Notes: generated by a model from the sequence alone, not told the origin. A stretch of DNA of 64,000 nucleotides from Bacteroidia bacterium (GCA_026003215.1 BPGV01000001.1:1579729-1643728); one strand, 5' to 3'; positions 16,050 through 25,159 are shown, counted from the first letter of the stretch. Made by a program: numbers and translations.

Positions 16050-17539
16050 ACGACGGCTAAGGGTTGGGGGAGGGGATAGGCTGCTGTGAGGGCCTTTTCG
16101 GTGGCTATAGCGGAGAGCAGTACGCCGGGGACGCCTGCTCCTGGGTGCGTGCCCGCCCCGACGAAAAACATATTGGGGATACGGCGGCTCCGATTAGGCG
16201 GACGCAATACGGCCGTCTGCCACAATACCGGCTCTGGCCCCCACGCCGCCCCCCACATGCAATTCCGCTGACGAAGGAAATCCTCAGGCGTGAAAACCTC
16301 TAAAACATCTATGTGGGAGCTTAGGCCAGTCAGACCTACTTTTTGTTCTAAGAAGCCCAAGATTTTCTCGGTATAACGTGGAGCTTCGATTTGCCAGTTT
16401 ATGCGGCTTTGTAGGTTGGGCACTGGAGAAAGGGCATACAAACTTTCTCCGCCGGGGGGGGCCATGGCTTCCTCCGTACGCGTAGGGGCATGCAGGTAGA
16501 GCGAAAAATCCTCCGCCAAGACTTTGCGCCGAAAGATGTCCTTAACCAATCCCTTATAGCGCGGACCTAAGGCGATAGTATGATGCGGTAGGCGCTCTGG
16601 ATACTGGCGGCGCACCCCTATGTACAGCAAAAAAGCACTCATGGAATACGACATAAGCTTTTGTCGGAACGGGGTCCAGCGATAGGGTTTAGGGTAGAGC
16701 TGGGTGACCGTATGGAGGAAGTCTGCATTGGATACGACGATATCGGCGGGTATTTCGCCGGCGGGGGTGCGCACCGCGAAGGCCTTCCCCTGTTTTACGA
16801 GAATTTCTTGGGCTTCGGTGCCCAGTAGGAGAGTGCCTCCGAGCCGCTGGAAGAGACGGGCTAAGGCCTGAGCTACCGCATGCATGCCGCCCAACGCATA
16901 CCATACCCCCCCGCTTTTTTCTAAGTAGGGAATCATCTGATACACGGCAGGCGCCCGGAAAGGGTCTCCCCCGATGAAAAGCGGATGAAAAGAGAAAATA
17001 AAGCGCAGCCGTTCGTCCTTGAAATAAGAGGCGGCTAAGTTGTAGGTGGGGGTAAGCGCTCGCAGGCGCAGGGCCTTGGGCAAGAATCGCCACAACTCTG
17101 CCCAAGTAAAAGGCCGAGCGCCCAACCCCTCCGTAATCACGGCCTCATAAAAAGCTCGGGCATGGGCCATGAAAGCCTCATAAGCGCGCTCTTCGCCGGG
17201 GCTGAGGGCCGCTATCTGCGCTTTCATTCGTTCGCTATCGCCCGTGTAGTCTATGAAGCTCCCATCGTAAAAATACACGCGATAAAAAGGGTCCAACGCG
17301 ATGAGACGGAGATGGTTTTCCAACTTTTCGCCTGCCAGCGCAAAAAGTTCTTCAAGGAGAGCGGGGGCTGTAATCAAGGAGGGCCCCATGTCAAAGGTGT
17401 AGCCTGCTTTTTTGAGCTGAGCCGCATGCCCGCCCGGCGTAGATTGCTTGTCTATAAGGGTTACGGAATAGCCTCGGGCTTGCAAACGTATCCCCAACGC
17501 TAACCCCCCAAACCCCGCCCCTATACACACTACTCGCAT
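16046..17539 (-). CDS. crtI: Phytoene desaturase (CrtI family)
   Basis: 497 residues. The N-terminal dinucleotide-binding motif is VVCIGAGFGGLALGIRLQARG; TPGGHAAQLKKAGYTFDMGPSLIT is typical of CrtI, and the C-terminal FAD signature is FFVGAGTHPGAGVPGVLLSA. Members introduce double bonds into phytoene to give lycopene at the inner membrane. The neighbouring paralogue is closer to CrtD, so I assign phytoene desaturation to this copy. That split is inferred from motifs and operon position. The genes overlap by about 10 bases. No lycopene cyclase is in the window. Confidence 0.88.
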   Translation of the reverse strand: MRVVCIGAGFGGLALGIRLQARGYSVTLIDKQSTPGGHAAQLKKAGYTFDMGPSLITAPALLEELFALAGEKLENHLRLIALDPFYRVYFYDGSFIDYTGDSERMKAQIAALSPGEERAYEAFMAHARAFYEAVITEGLGARPFTWAELWRFLPKALRLRALTPTYNLAASYFKDERLRFIFSFHPLFIGGDPFRAPAVYQMIPYLEKSGGVWYALGGMHAVAQALARLFQRLGGTLLLGTEAQEILVKQGKAFAVRTPAGEIPADIVVSNADFLHTVTQLYPKPYRWTPFRQKLMSYSMSAFLLYIGVRRQYPERLPHHTIALGPRYKGLVKDIFRRKVLAEDFSLYLHAPTRTEEAMAPPGGESLYALSPVPNLQSRINWQIEAPRYTEKILGFLEQKVGLTGLSSHIDVLEVFTPEDFLRQRNCMWGAAWGPEPVLWQTAVLRPPNRSRRIPNMFFVGAGTHPGAGVPGVLLSAIATEKALTAAYPLPQPLAVV

Positions 17540-19032
17540 ACTTTTCCTTCAACATTTTTACCCTTAGGAAAGTGTGTATCCGCTATCAGGCGGGCGACGT
17601 GCCTGCCGGAGAGGAGGACGAGGGGAATGCCGCCGCCGGGATGGGCACTGCCTCCTGCAAAATACAGGCCGCGGTAGCGACGACTTCGGTTAGGAGGGCG
17701 TAGAAAAGCCGACCACCACCGATTGGAAGCCGTTCCATATAAGCTTCCATAGGCACTCCCAAGTTCCATCCAATGCGCTGGGGTAAGCACTGCCTCCTCT
17801 TGGATATACGGCGCTGAAAAACCTATGCTCTTTTGCAAGCGCTGCACTACCTTTTCTCGGAGTTCTGCGATAGCGGCCTCGGATAAGGGCTCGCGTTGAG
17901 GCGGAAGGTTTATCATCACAAACCAGTTTTCCCCATCGGGTGGAGCATGCGTGGGGTCAGTGCGCGCCGTAATAGCTACATACACCGTCGGGTCTGAAGG
18001 GAGCCGCTTTTCCTTAAAAAGCTCGCTAAACTCTCTCGCATAATCTGCACTAAAAAACACATTATGATGGTAGAGCGGAGAGCGCCATCGCACACCCCAC
18101 AAAAACACCAATCCCGACAGCGAAGGTTCCCCCATCTGTACGCTTGAAGGCGGAGGTTTTCCTAAAAGACTTTCATAAGTGGTGCGTACATCTACATTAC
18201 TTACCACTACCTCGGCCTCCCAAAATCCCTTATCGGTCTCTACCCCTACGACATGGTTTTTATGGGTGACGATGCGCCGGACTGGGGTATCTGGATAAAT
18301 CTCTACTCCCACCTTTCGGGCCAGCTTTTCCAGCGCTTCTACCAGGCGATAGATGCCGCCTTGTATGTAATACGCCCCTATGCCGTTTTCTACCCAAAAG
18401 ATGAGGTTTAGCGTAGCGGGCGCTTGATACGGGTCTGAGCCGTTGTAGGTAGCATAGCGGTTAGCTATCTGAGCTAAGGCCGGTTCAGAAAAAAAACGGC
18501 CATTTACGGCAGCCATCTTTCGAAAAGGGTCTATCGGCAAGAAGAGGTTTTTCCACCGCCAAAAAGCAGGGGAGCGTAGGAGATAGCCCAGCTCGTGAAT
18601 AGGCTCGTACAGAAAAATAGGCGCGGCATTCTCGTATAGGCGTCGGCTGTACTGGAGGAAGCGTTGCCACCTGTCGTATGCAGGGGGTCCCCAGCCCTTG
18701 AGGGCTACTTGCATTTTTTGCGGGTCACGCCATACCGTAAGCTGGCGACCGTCCGCAAAAAAGTAATGCGTGATGGGTTCTATGGGGATGAGGGTGAGAT
18801 AGGCGTCAAGGGGTTCCCCCGCCGCTTGGAAGGGGCTTTCAATCACCTCAGGGAGGGTAACTACGGAGGGGCCGGTATCAAAACGATAGGGACCTATCCA
18901 TTTTTCGCTGGCTTTGCCGCCCAGGGAAACGTTTTTCTCAAAGAGGGTGACGGGTATCCCTTGGGCTGCCAGATGGATAGCCGCACTAAGCCCTCCCAGT
19001 CCCCCACCAACGAGGATTACTTTTTTAGCCAT
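17530..19032 (-). CDS. crtD: Second CrtI-family desaturase, probably CrtD (hydroxycarotenoid 3,4-desaturase)
   Basis: 500 residues from ATG 19032 (MAKKVILVGGGLGGLSAAIH). It has the FAD motif GGGLGGLSAAIHLAAQG, then EKNVSLGGKASE, FDTGPSVVTLPEV and the C-terminal FAGGSAHPGGGIPLVLLSG. In Bacteroidota two CrtI-type genes beside crtB and cruF usually correspond to phytoene desaturase and the 3,4-desaturase CrtD acting after 1-hydroxylation, in the route to myxol/saproxanthin-type pigments. SLSGLVFLWGV and HHNVFFSADYAREF fit the CrtD branch by my recollection. The exact substrate is inferred. It overlaps crtB-cruF by 16 bases. Confidence 0.75.
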   Translation of the reverse strand: MAKKVILVGGGLGGLSAAIHLAAQGIPVTLFEKNVSLGGKASEKWIGPYRFDTGPSVVTLPEVIESPFQAAGEPLDAYLTLIPIEPITHYFFADGRQLTVWRDPQKMQVALKGWGPPAYDRWQRFLQYSRRLYENAAPIFLYEPIHELGYLLRSPAFWRWKNLFLPIDPFRKMAAVNGRFFSEPALAQIANRYATYNGSDPYQAPATLNLIFWVENGIGAYYIQGGIYRLVEALEKLARKVGVEIYPDTPVRRIVTHKNHVVGVETDKGFWEAEVVVSNVDVRTTYESLLGKPPPSSVQMGEPSLSGLVFLWGVRWRSPLYHHNVFFSADYAREFSELFKEKRLPSDPTVYVAITARTDPTHAPPDGENWFVMINLPPQREPLSEAAIAELREKVVQRLQKSIGFSAPYIQEEAVLTPAHWMELGSAYGSLYGTASNRWWSAFLRPPNRSRRYRGLYFAGGSAHPGGGIPLVLLSGRHVARLIADTHFPKGKNVEGKVCE

Positions 19033-20588
19033 GCCGCCCCTTTCCAAAGCAGAAATACCCCACCTATGCTCAAGAGGACTTCTTTCCCTATCCCAGTGCT
19101 TACCAAGGTGCTCCAAAGGAGCAGGCACAATAGGCCCAGGAGAACGAGCGCCCTTCGTTTGTCTGGGGGGCTTTTGCTGCCTTGGAAGGCCAGAGCCAGT
19201 AGCCCGCTAAACCCAAACCAAGCGAGGTAGTTTGTCCAGGGGATATCCCCGCCTGCCCATGTCCAGTAGTTTCTGAGGGTGGTGGCGAAGGGCTCCAAGG
19301 CGATATCTATGCTGACGGTGAGCGTACCGACGGCTAATGCGCGGCTCCACCTCGGTAGCGCCCCCAATGCGTAGCTGCTTAGCCCTGTTAAGGCGCCCCA
19401 AGCCAGCGCGATAGGCACTGGCACGCCCAGCAGCTGGGGTTGGAGCGCGTGAGTGTAGCTATAAGCGCCGAAGGGCCAGCCCGTATGCACCCCTATCACT
19501 TCAATCAGCCAGCCCAGCACAGCTACAACCACTGCCGCTACGCGGTTTTTCCCCTGCCCTGCTATATACAAGCCGGTAAAGCTCCATAAAGTGAGAAATA
19601 CCCCATCCATAAAGCGCCATTCCGAAAAAAAGCCCGTGTTGAGCGAAAAAATCGCAGCTGCCCCCAAAAGGAGGGTTGCTATCGTCATGTACTTGCCTAA
19701 GGGGAGCAGCTCCTCGGTGAGGGTGAAAGAAGCTTCTCGCAGCGCTTCCGGGAGGGAACGCAGGAGCTTTTTAGGGAGGGGAACATATACCCGCTTTTGG
19801 AGAGAAGGGTAATTTTGTGCTTCTAACTCGTCCAAAATCCCCTCGTAGAGGTTGGCCATGAGGCGGGTAGTGAGCCGAGCCGAAGGCTCCAGCAAGAGCG
19901 GTATGCCTTTGCGCCCTTCGCTGTAAAAGCTGCGTGCCCGCTCTACTTGAAAGGTCATAAGCCGATAAAATCCCGGCGTAATCCTGCCTCCAGCTATATC
20001 TTCCACAGAATACCCAAACTGCTGCAATTCGGCTTGGGGGAGATACACGCGACCCCTTTGCCAATCCTCTCCAATATCCCGTAAAATGTTGGTAAGCTGC
20101 ATGGCTACACCCAGCTTTTCGGCGTAAAGCAGGGCCCTTTCGTCTCTAAACCCTAAGATGTAGGTCATCATCTGACCCACCACCCCTGCTACTCGGTAGC
20201 AGTAGAGGTATAACTCCTCGAAGGTCTCGTAGCGGGTGCGGTAAAGGTCCATTTTTACGCCTTGGAGGAGCTCCTCGTGGAGGGGAAGGGGCACCTGGAA
20301 GCGCGCCTGGGTATCTCGCCATGCCGCAGCCCAAGGGAACGAAGTAGCCTCTCCTCGAAGGAGAAGTTGCAGCTCCTCTAAAACTTGGGTGGGATTGGGG
20401 TGATTATCATCTACGGCCGCGTCGGCTGTACGGCAAAAAGCATACAAGGCATAGCTGGCGTAGCGCTTTTCGGGGGGAAGGGCATGCGAGGCAAAATAGA
20501 AGGTGCGAGCATAGCGGCGAGTAATCGCCTGCGCTGCCTGGTAGGAGCGCCAGAGACTTTCTTCTTTCGCTGTGCGGGTGAGGGTCAT
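19017..20588 (-). CDS. Phytoene synthase fused to CruF-type carotenoid hydratase
   Basis: 523 residues from ATG 20588 (MTLTRTAKEESLWRSYQAAQ). Residues ~1-285 are a squalene/phytoene synthase with both aspartate-rich motifs (FCRTADAAVDD; TNILRDIGEDWQRGRVYLP) and YCYRVAGVVGQMM, condensing two geranylgeranyl-diphosphates. Residues ~305-523 are a membrane domain of six or seven helices with EVIGVHTGWPFGAYSYT, the signature of the CruF/bacterioruberin-hydratase family, which adds water at C-1 of acyclic carotenoid ends. The two are separate proteins in the organisms I recall; here one frame runs through without interruption. The fusion would couple entry to and end-group hydration of the pathway at the membrane. 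Start overlaps the photolyase stop (ATGA). Confidence 0.85.
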   Translation of the reverse strand: MTLTRTAKEESLWRSYQAAQAITRRYARTFYFASHALPPEKRYASYALYAFCRTADAAVDDNHPNPTQVLEELQLLLRGEATSFPWAAAWRDTQARFQVPLPLHEELLQGVKMDLYRTRYETFEELYLYCYRVAGVVGQMMTYILGFRDERALLYAEKLGVAMQLTNILRDIGEDWQRGRVYLPQAELQQFGYSVEDIAGGRITPGFYRLMTFQVERARSFYSEGRKGIPLLLEPSARLTTRLMANLYEGILDELEAQNYPSLQKRVYVPLPKKLLRSLPEALREASFTLTEELLPLGKYMTIATLLLGAAAIFSLNTGFFSEWRFMDGVFLTLWSFTGLYIAGQGKNRVAAVVVAVLGWLIEVIGVHTGWPFGAYSYTHALQPQLLGVPVPIALAWGALTGLSSYALGALPRWSRALAVGTLTVSIDIALEPFATTLRNYWTWAGGDIPWTNYLAWFGFSGLLALAFQGSKSPPDKRRALVLLGLLCLLLWSTLVSTGIGKEVLLSIGGVFLLWKGAAWLKK

Positions 20589-22063
20589 TCTTCCTCGTCC
20601 TGAAAGAGTCGCAATAGCTGGTTGCCTTTGGGTTCGCCTTTGACGGCGCGCCAGTAGGTGTCTTTGGCATACGAGAGGCTCGCCTGCCACGCTACGATGG
20701 GTTCGGGATAGCCGAGCTTGGCTCTTAAGGAGGGCTCAGGCATGTAGACTCGCGGTGCAGAGAGGCTGCGTAGCTCAGGTATCCACATCCGGATAAAGTG
20801 CCCTTCAGGGTCGTACAGTTTGGCTTGGCGTACGGGGTCAAACCACCGGAAGCCCCGCCCATCGGTGCCTACGCCGGCTTGATAAAGCCAGTTGCCCCAG
20901 TTGCTGTAGACATCGTAGTCTATCAGCTGAACCTCAAAGTAGCTGGCTCCCCAGCGCCAGTCTAAAAAGAGATTTTTCGTGAGGAAGCTTGCTACAATCT
21001 GGCGGGCTCGGTTGGAAGTCCAGCCGGTGGTTTTGAGCTCGCGCATGGCGGCATCCACGATAGGGTAGCCGGTCTGGCCTTCTATCCATGCGGTGAAGAG
21101 CTGCTCATCGTGCCGCCAGGGCAGCCGGAGGTCACGCAGCCCACCCGCAGCGAAAAGTTTTTTACCCCACCGCAAGGCTAACCACCGAAAATATTCCCGC
21201 CATAAAAGCTCAAAAAATAACCAATAGGTGGAGTCGTTGGCGCCTTTCTTTTTTTCGGCTTCTCGCAGCTGGGCATACACCCATCGAGGCGAGAGACACC
21301 CTACCGCTAACCACGGCGAAAAATGGCTGCTAAAAGTCTCTCCGTAAAAGCTATTGCGGGTTTGCTTGTAGGTAAAGACCGGCCCTTCAAAGTAGGTGCG
21401 CACCCACTTCTGGCCGGCCGTCTCTCCCCCTTTGAAGGGAAACGATTGAGAGGCATACGGAGGGAGTGGGGCAAGCTTCTCTTGTAAGAGGCGCAGGGTC
21501 TCGGTGGAAGGCGAGGAAGGGAGCGCAGGCGGCACCGGCAAGGGCGGAAGCACCGATACCGTTCTTTCCACCAGCTGCCGAAACCGCGTAAAAAGGAGCG
21601 GCAGATTTTCTACCGGAAAGGGGAGCTGCGATTGGCGGTAAAGGGCGTTTCCTTCCTCTGTGTGGAAGGAGATACCGCGAGCGGCGAGCGCTTGGGCTAC
21701 GGCTTGTTGGTAGGCGGCTTCTTCGGGGGCCCACTCGCGGGTGGCATATACGGCTGAGAGGCTTTGGGCAGCAGCCCACGCCGGCAAAACCTCCTGCGGT
21801 TCGCCTTCCAGTAGCACCAGATGCACCCGATGCGCTAAGTCCAAGAGGGACTCCAAGATAAACCGCTGGCGGGGCACGCTGGCCCGCGGGAAGCGCTGCG
21901 GAAGCGCCGGCGGATACGAATAGCGGCCCCATGCTACTGCGGGAGGACCCCACACATACACGAAAAGCATTTCTTGGGGATGGGTTCGCAGTGCCGCCTG
22001 TAGCGCGGGGTGGTCATGCAGCCGCAGGTCATTCAGAAGCCAAATAGCGACTTTCTGCCCCAT
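20585..22063 (-). CDS. Cryptochrome/photolyase family protein, DASH type
   Basis: 492 residues from ATG 22063 (MGQKVAIWLLNDLRLHDHPA). The N-terminal photolyase domain starts with WLLNDLRLHDHPAL, and the FAD-binding domain includes ELLWREYFRWLALRWG, TGYPIVDAAMRELKTTGWTSN and FLTKNLFLDWRWGASYFE. NWGNWLYQAGVGTDGRGFRW and YDPEGHFIRMWIPEL are close to the DASH cryptochrome consensus. DASH proteins bind FAD and an antenna folate and repair cyclobutane dimers, mainly in single-stranded DNA. It is the first gene of the operon with the carotenoid genes, a combination expected for photoprotection. A T-rich region with TTGTTTTG lies 7 bases upstream. Confidence 0.9.
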   Translation of the reverse strand: MGQKVAIWLLNDLRLHDHPALQAALRTHPQEMLFVYVWGPPAVAWGRYSYPPALPQRFPRASVPRQRFILESLLDLAHRVHLVLLEGEPQEVLPAWAAAQSLSAVYATREWAPEEAAYQQAVAQALAARGISFHTEEGNALYRQSQLPFPVENLPLLFTRFRQLVERTVSVLPPLPVPPALPSSPSTETLRLLQEKLAPLPPYASQSFPFKGGETAGQKWVRTYFEGPVFTYKQTRNSFYGETFSSHFSPWLAVGCLSPRWVYAQLREAEKKKGANDSTYWLFFELLWREYFRWLALRWGKKLFAAGGLRDLRLPWRHDEQLFTAWIEGQTGYPIVDAAMRELKTTGWTSNRARQIVASFLTKNLFLDWRWGASYFEVQLIDYDVYSNWGNWLYQAGVGTDGRGFRWFDPVRQAKLYDPEGHFIRMWIPELRSLSAPRVYMPEPSLRAKLGYPEPIVAWQASLSYAKDTYWRAVKGEPKGNQLLRLFQDEEE

Positions 22064-22131
22064 CCTTTCCCAAAACAAAAAAACTCTCGCGTGCAACTTT
22101 TGGCAGGGCTTTTGCGTAGGTAGCGTGACTT

Positions 22132-22425
22132 ATGGAAATCTGGCGGCCACCTGTACAGGCTCCCGCAGTGCGGGCTATAAAAACCTTCCTGCGGTGGCGC
22201 TACAATAACTCTACTGTCCCCACCCAGGAGCTCCTGCGCCGCTTCCTGAATGAGTCGGCGGAAGGAGCTCAAGTGAGCCTGATAGCTTGGGCGTCTTACT
22301 TACGGAAGGTTCGGCGGCTTCCTTCGCGCCAAATAGAAAGAAACCTTCAAGCGGTAGTAGGTTTCTTTTCCTACCTCCATGAGCAGGGGAAGGTGCCTTG
22401 GCGGTTAGAGATGGTGCGGGTATGA
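22132..22425 (+). CDS. Small protein resembling the SAM-like core-binding domain of tyrosine recombinases
   Basis: 97 residues. The pattern LLRRFLNES ... SLIAWASYLRK ... RQIERNLQAVVGFFSYLHEQG matches the four-helix N-terminal DNA-binding domain of Xer-type recombinases, but no catalytic domain (R-HxxR-Y) follows. The frame ends 13 bases before bioA. It may be a stand-alone DNA-binding protein or the remnant of an integrase. It is divergent from the photolyase operon, so a regulatory link is possible but not shown. The start codon ATG 22132 has only a weak -7-like sequence upstream. Confidence 0.45.
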   Translation: MEIWRPPVQAPAVRAIKTFLRWRYNNSTVPTQELLRRFLNESAEGAQVSLIAWASYLRKVRRLPSRQIERNLQAVVGFFSYLHEQGKVPWRLEMVRV

Positions 22426-22433
22426 TACCTTCG
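22426..22433 (+). promoter_or_regulatory. -7-like element of bioA
   Basis: TACCTTCG, then CTGC, then ATG at 22438. One mismatch to TAnnTTTG with the same 4-base spacing as other genes in the window. It begins at the stop of the small upstream gene. Confidence 0.5.
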
Positions 22434-22437
22434 CTGC

Positions 22438-23688
22438 ATGCCGGTATGGCGGCCTTTTACGACGCATTACCCCGGCATGCCGGAGGCGATACCCATCGTG
22501 CGGGCTCAAGGAGCCTACCTGTATACGGCAGACGGCCGAGCCCTATGGGACGGGACAAGCGCATGGTGGGTCACTGTACATGGCCACTGCCACCCCTACA
22601 TTGCTGAGGCTATCGCTTCCCAGGCGCGCACCTTAGACCAAGTCCTCTTTGCCGATTTTACCCATCCGGCGGCAGAGGCCCTGGTTCAGCGCTTGGGGGA
22701 GCGTACCGGGCTGAAATGGGGGTTCTTTTCCGATGATGGCTCCACCGCCGTAGAGGTAGCCCTCAAGATCGCCCTACAATACTTCCACAATCGGGGGGAG
22801 CGGCGCACCCGCCTCTTGGCGTTGGAGGGTGCCTATCATGGCGACACTTTCGGCGCTATGAGCGTCTCAGCCCGCAGCCGCTTCTCCGCACCTTTTGCGG
22901 ACCTACTCTTTGAAGTGGAATGGCTGCCTTTCCCTTCCCCTGACAACGAAGACCTACTCTACCAAAAGCTCCAAGCCATAGAAGGGCGCGCCGACATAGC
23001 GGCCTTTATTGGCGAACCCTTGCTGCAGGGCACGGCAGGCATGCGGGGCTATCTCCCCAAATACTGGGATGTGATTGCACGGGCGGTGCGCCAAGCCGGC
23101 GGCCTGGTGATTGCCGATGAGGTATTTACGGGCTTTGGGCGTACGGGTACTCTCTTTGCCACCGACCAATGCGCAGAAAAACCCGATATCCTTTGCCTTT
23201 CTAAGGGCCTTACCGGGGGATTTATGCCGTTAGGCCTTACGCTCGTGCATGAGCGTGTATTTGAAGCCTTCTTTACTGGCGAGCCCCTCAAGACTTTTTT
23301 CCATGGCCATTCATATACGGGTAATCCGTTAGCCTGTGCGGCGGCTCTGGCAAACCTGGAGCTGTGGGAGCGGGCTGAGACCCAGGCGCAGCTGGAGGCG
23401 CTGGTGCGCACCCAGGCCGAGTTAGCGAGAGCGTGGGCCGAGCGGTTTCCCTCCCTGCCGGTACGGCAGGTGGGCCTGGTCTGGGCCACAGAACTCCCCG
23501 ACTCAGATACGGGCTACCTTTCCCACCACCGCCACCAGCTTAAAGCTTTCGCCTTAGAACGGGGTATTTACCTGCGTCCGCTTGGCAACGTCGCCTATAT
23601 CCTCCCCACGCTTGCCAGCACAGCAGCAGAGCTGAGTCGAGCTGTGGAGGTAGTCGCTGAATACACCACCGACGCAAAACTTGCCTAA
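22438..23688 (+). CDS. bioA: Adenosylmethionine-8-amino-7-oxononanoate aminotransferase
   Basis: 416 residues. BioA transfers the amino group of SAM to KAPA to make DAPA in biotin synthesis. Diagnostic features are the N-terminal VWRPFTTHYPG, DGTSAWWVTVHGHCHP, FSDDGSTAVEVALKIALQY, EGAYHGDTFGAMSVS, the PLP-binding IADEVFTGFGRTG, the lysine motif LCLSKGLTGGFMPLG and FFHGHSYTGNPLACAAA. Paired W-W and the SDDGSTAVE motif favour BioA over ornithine- or GABA-type class III aminotransferases. No other bio gene is adjacent. The downstream 224 bases hold no gene. Confidence 0.93.
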   Translation: MPVWRPFTTHYPGMPEAIPIVRAQGAYLYTADGRALWDGTSAWWVTVHGHCHPYIAEAIASQARTLDQVLFADFTHPAAEALVQRLGERTGLKWGFFSDDGSTAVEVALKIALQYFHNRGERRTRLLALEGAYHGDTFGAMSVSARSRFSAPFADLLFEVEWLPFPSPDNEDLLYQKLQAIEGRADIAAFIGEPLLQGTAGMRGYLPKYWDVIARAVRQAGGLVIADEVFTGFGRTGTLFATDQCAEKPDILCLSKGLTGGFMPLGLTLVHERVFEAFFTGEPLKTFFHGHSYTGNPLACAAALANLELWERAETQAQLEALVRTQAELARAWAERFPSLPVRQVGLVWATELPDSDTGYLSHHRHQLKAFALERGIYLRPLGNVAYILPTLASTAAELSRAVEVVAEYTTDAKLA

Positions 23689-23825
23689 GCATATCAGCCA
23701 TCTCAAAAATGGAGTGCATCACGAAGCATACGTCTAACCCATAGCCTTATGCTGTAGCCCAACCCTTTCCGCTGGCCTTCTGTTTTGAGCTTTGCAGCCA
23801 TGCGGCTACTGGCAAGGGCTCAATA

Positions 23826-23847
23826 ACAAAGGTAGGCTTACCTTTGT
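23826..23847. promoter_or_regulatory. Palindrome containing -7 elements on both strands
   Basis: ACAAAGGTA (23826-23834), GGCT, TACCTTTGT (23839-23847), a perfect 9-bp inverted repeat. Each arm contains TACCTTTG read outward on its strand, so it could drive both strands or be an operator over the promoter of the DGQHR gene, which starts 66 bases downstream. Confidence 0.45.
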
Positions 23848-23912
23848 GCGAAAGTATGACTCCATGTCACCCGCATATATCGTAACTTCTGTGCGAGCAA
23901 TTCCTAAACTCT

Positions 23913-25028
23913 ATGATACTGGCTACGCAAATCCGACAAAAAGAGGGCATTTTCTATTTTGTGGCCTATCCGGCAGAAGTACTCCTGCCGAAGGTTCGCT
24001 TTATCAGCCGCTATTATGGCGAGGACAGCACGATTGAGGCCGACTCCCTACCCGAAGGAGATGAGATAGCTGCTTTTGTTGCTCGCATAGAACGCTCGGA
24101 TAGCGCTTTCCAGCGGGAGCTCTCCCGACGTAAAGTAGCTCAGATCAAAAACTTTTACGAAACTGCTGGCGAGCAGCCTCTTATTCCCGCAACTATCCTC
24201 CTTTTTACCAGTGAAACCCTGCACTTTGAACCCATACAAGGACTGGATACGGTAGGGTATTTGCAAGAACCCCAAGATAAGTACCTAATCATTGATGGCC
24301 AGCATAGGTTGGCAGCCTTAGAGTTTTATAGACGTCAGTGGCCTGAAGAGGCCCGTACCGTCTCTGTGCCGTGTATCATTTTTGATGGACGTACTGAGGA
24401 CTTTGCCGCAGAGATGTTTGTAATTATAAACTCAACTACTACGCGTATCAACAAGAGTCACTTAGTGGAGCTGTATGAACGTGTAAGCTGGTGGCAGGCT
24501 ACCCCAGAAAAGAAGTTAGCGGCTCGCCTTACTCGTATGCTTTATGAGGAGCCGGATAGTCCACTTCGCTATAGGATAAATCGCCCCGGGGGGCGCAGCC
24601 GCCAAGACAAGTGGATCCTGCAAGCGGAACTTTTTAATGAGCTTCATCGGTGGGTGCGCGCCCACTGGTCCCAAATCAAAGAGGCAGGGAAGCGGGCCGA
24701 CTACTACTACCGTATTGTGCGAGACTTTCTCATAGCGGCGCAACAGGTATGGGGGGAGGCCTGGGGCAATCCAGCTTACATGATTACGGTACCTGTAACG
24801 CTCAAAGCGCATATTCGGGTCTGTGCGGACTTAGCAGCGGAGGATGCAGAACCGGCAGAAGGGCGCGTAGAGCGGTGGATCCACCGTCTCGCTCCGTGGC
24901 TGGAACACCGTCGCCTCTTCCGCGCAGAGGGATTTTATGAACGTTTCCCAGCTAAGGGACAAGTAGAGCGAGTCGCACGCCTCCACCGCGAGCTGGCACG
25001 GCTGGCTGGGATAGACTTGGCTTCCTAA
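23913..25028 (+). CDS. DGQHR-domain protein (DndB-like)
   Basis: 371 residues. The motif LIIDGQHRLAALEFYRRQW (about 128-146) defines the DGQHR family, and MFVIINSTTTRINKSHLVEL is the conserved second block. The fold is ParB/Srx-like. The best-known relative is DndB, a regulator of DNA phosphorothioation; other DGQHR proteins occur alone in defence islands with unknown function. No dndCDE genes are present, so this is not a phosphorothioation locus in what can be seen. It marks the left edge of the island. 131 bases separate it from cas8. Confidence 0.8.
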   Translation: MILATQIRQKEGIFYFVAYPAEVLLPKVRFISRYYGEDSTIEADSLPEGDEIAAFVARIERSDSAFQRELSRRKVAQIKNFYETAGEQPLIPATILLFTSETLHFEPIQGLDTVGYLQEPQDKYLIIDGQHRLAALEFYRRQWPEEARTVSVPCIIFDGRTEDFAAEMFVIINSTTTRINKSHLVELYERVSWWQATPEKKLAARLTRMLYEEPDSPLRYRINRPGGRSRQDKWILQAELFNELHRWVRAHWSQIKEAGKRADYYYRIVRDFLIAAQQVWGEAWGNPAYMITVPVTLKAHIRVCADLAAEDAEPAEGRVERWIHRLAPWLEHRRLFRAEGFYERFPAKGQVERVARLHRELARLAGIDLAS

Positions 25029-25147
25029 GAAACGCCCTTCCCAACGCTACACAAGACAAAGTCGTCAGTAGTTGCGTACCTGAAAGCCGCCCTGAAACTC
25101 CGCTTAGAAAAGTCAGCGCATACCCCTAATGTGTGAGATGAAAAGCA

Positions 25148-25155
25148 TATTTTTG
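25148..25155 (+). promoter_or_regulatory. TAnnTTTG -7 element of the cas8-cas7-cas5 operon
   Basis: TATTTTTG, then CCCT, then GTG at 25160. Exact consensus and 4-base spacing; it supports GTG as the cas8 start. Confidence 0.6.
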
Positions 25156-25159
25156 CCCT

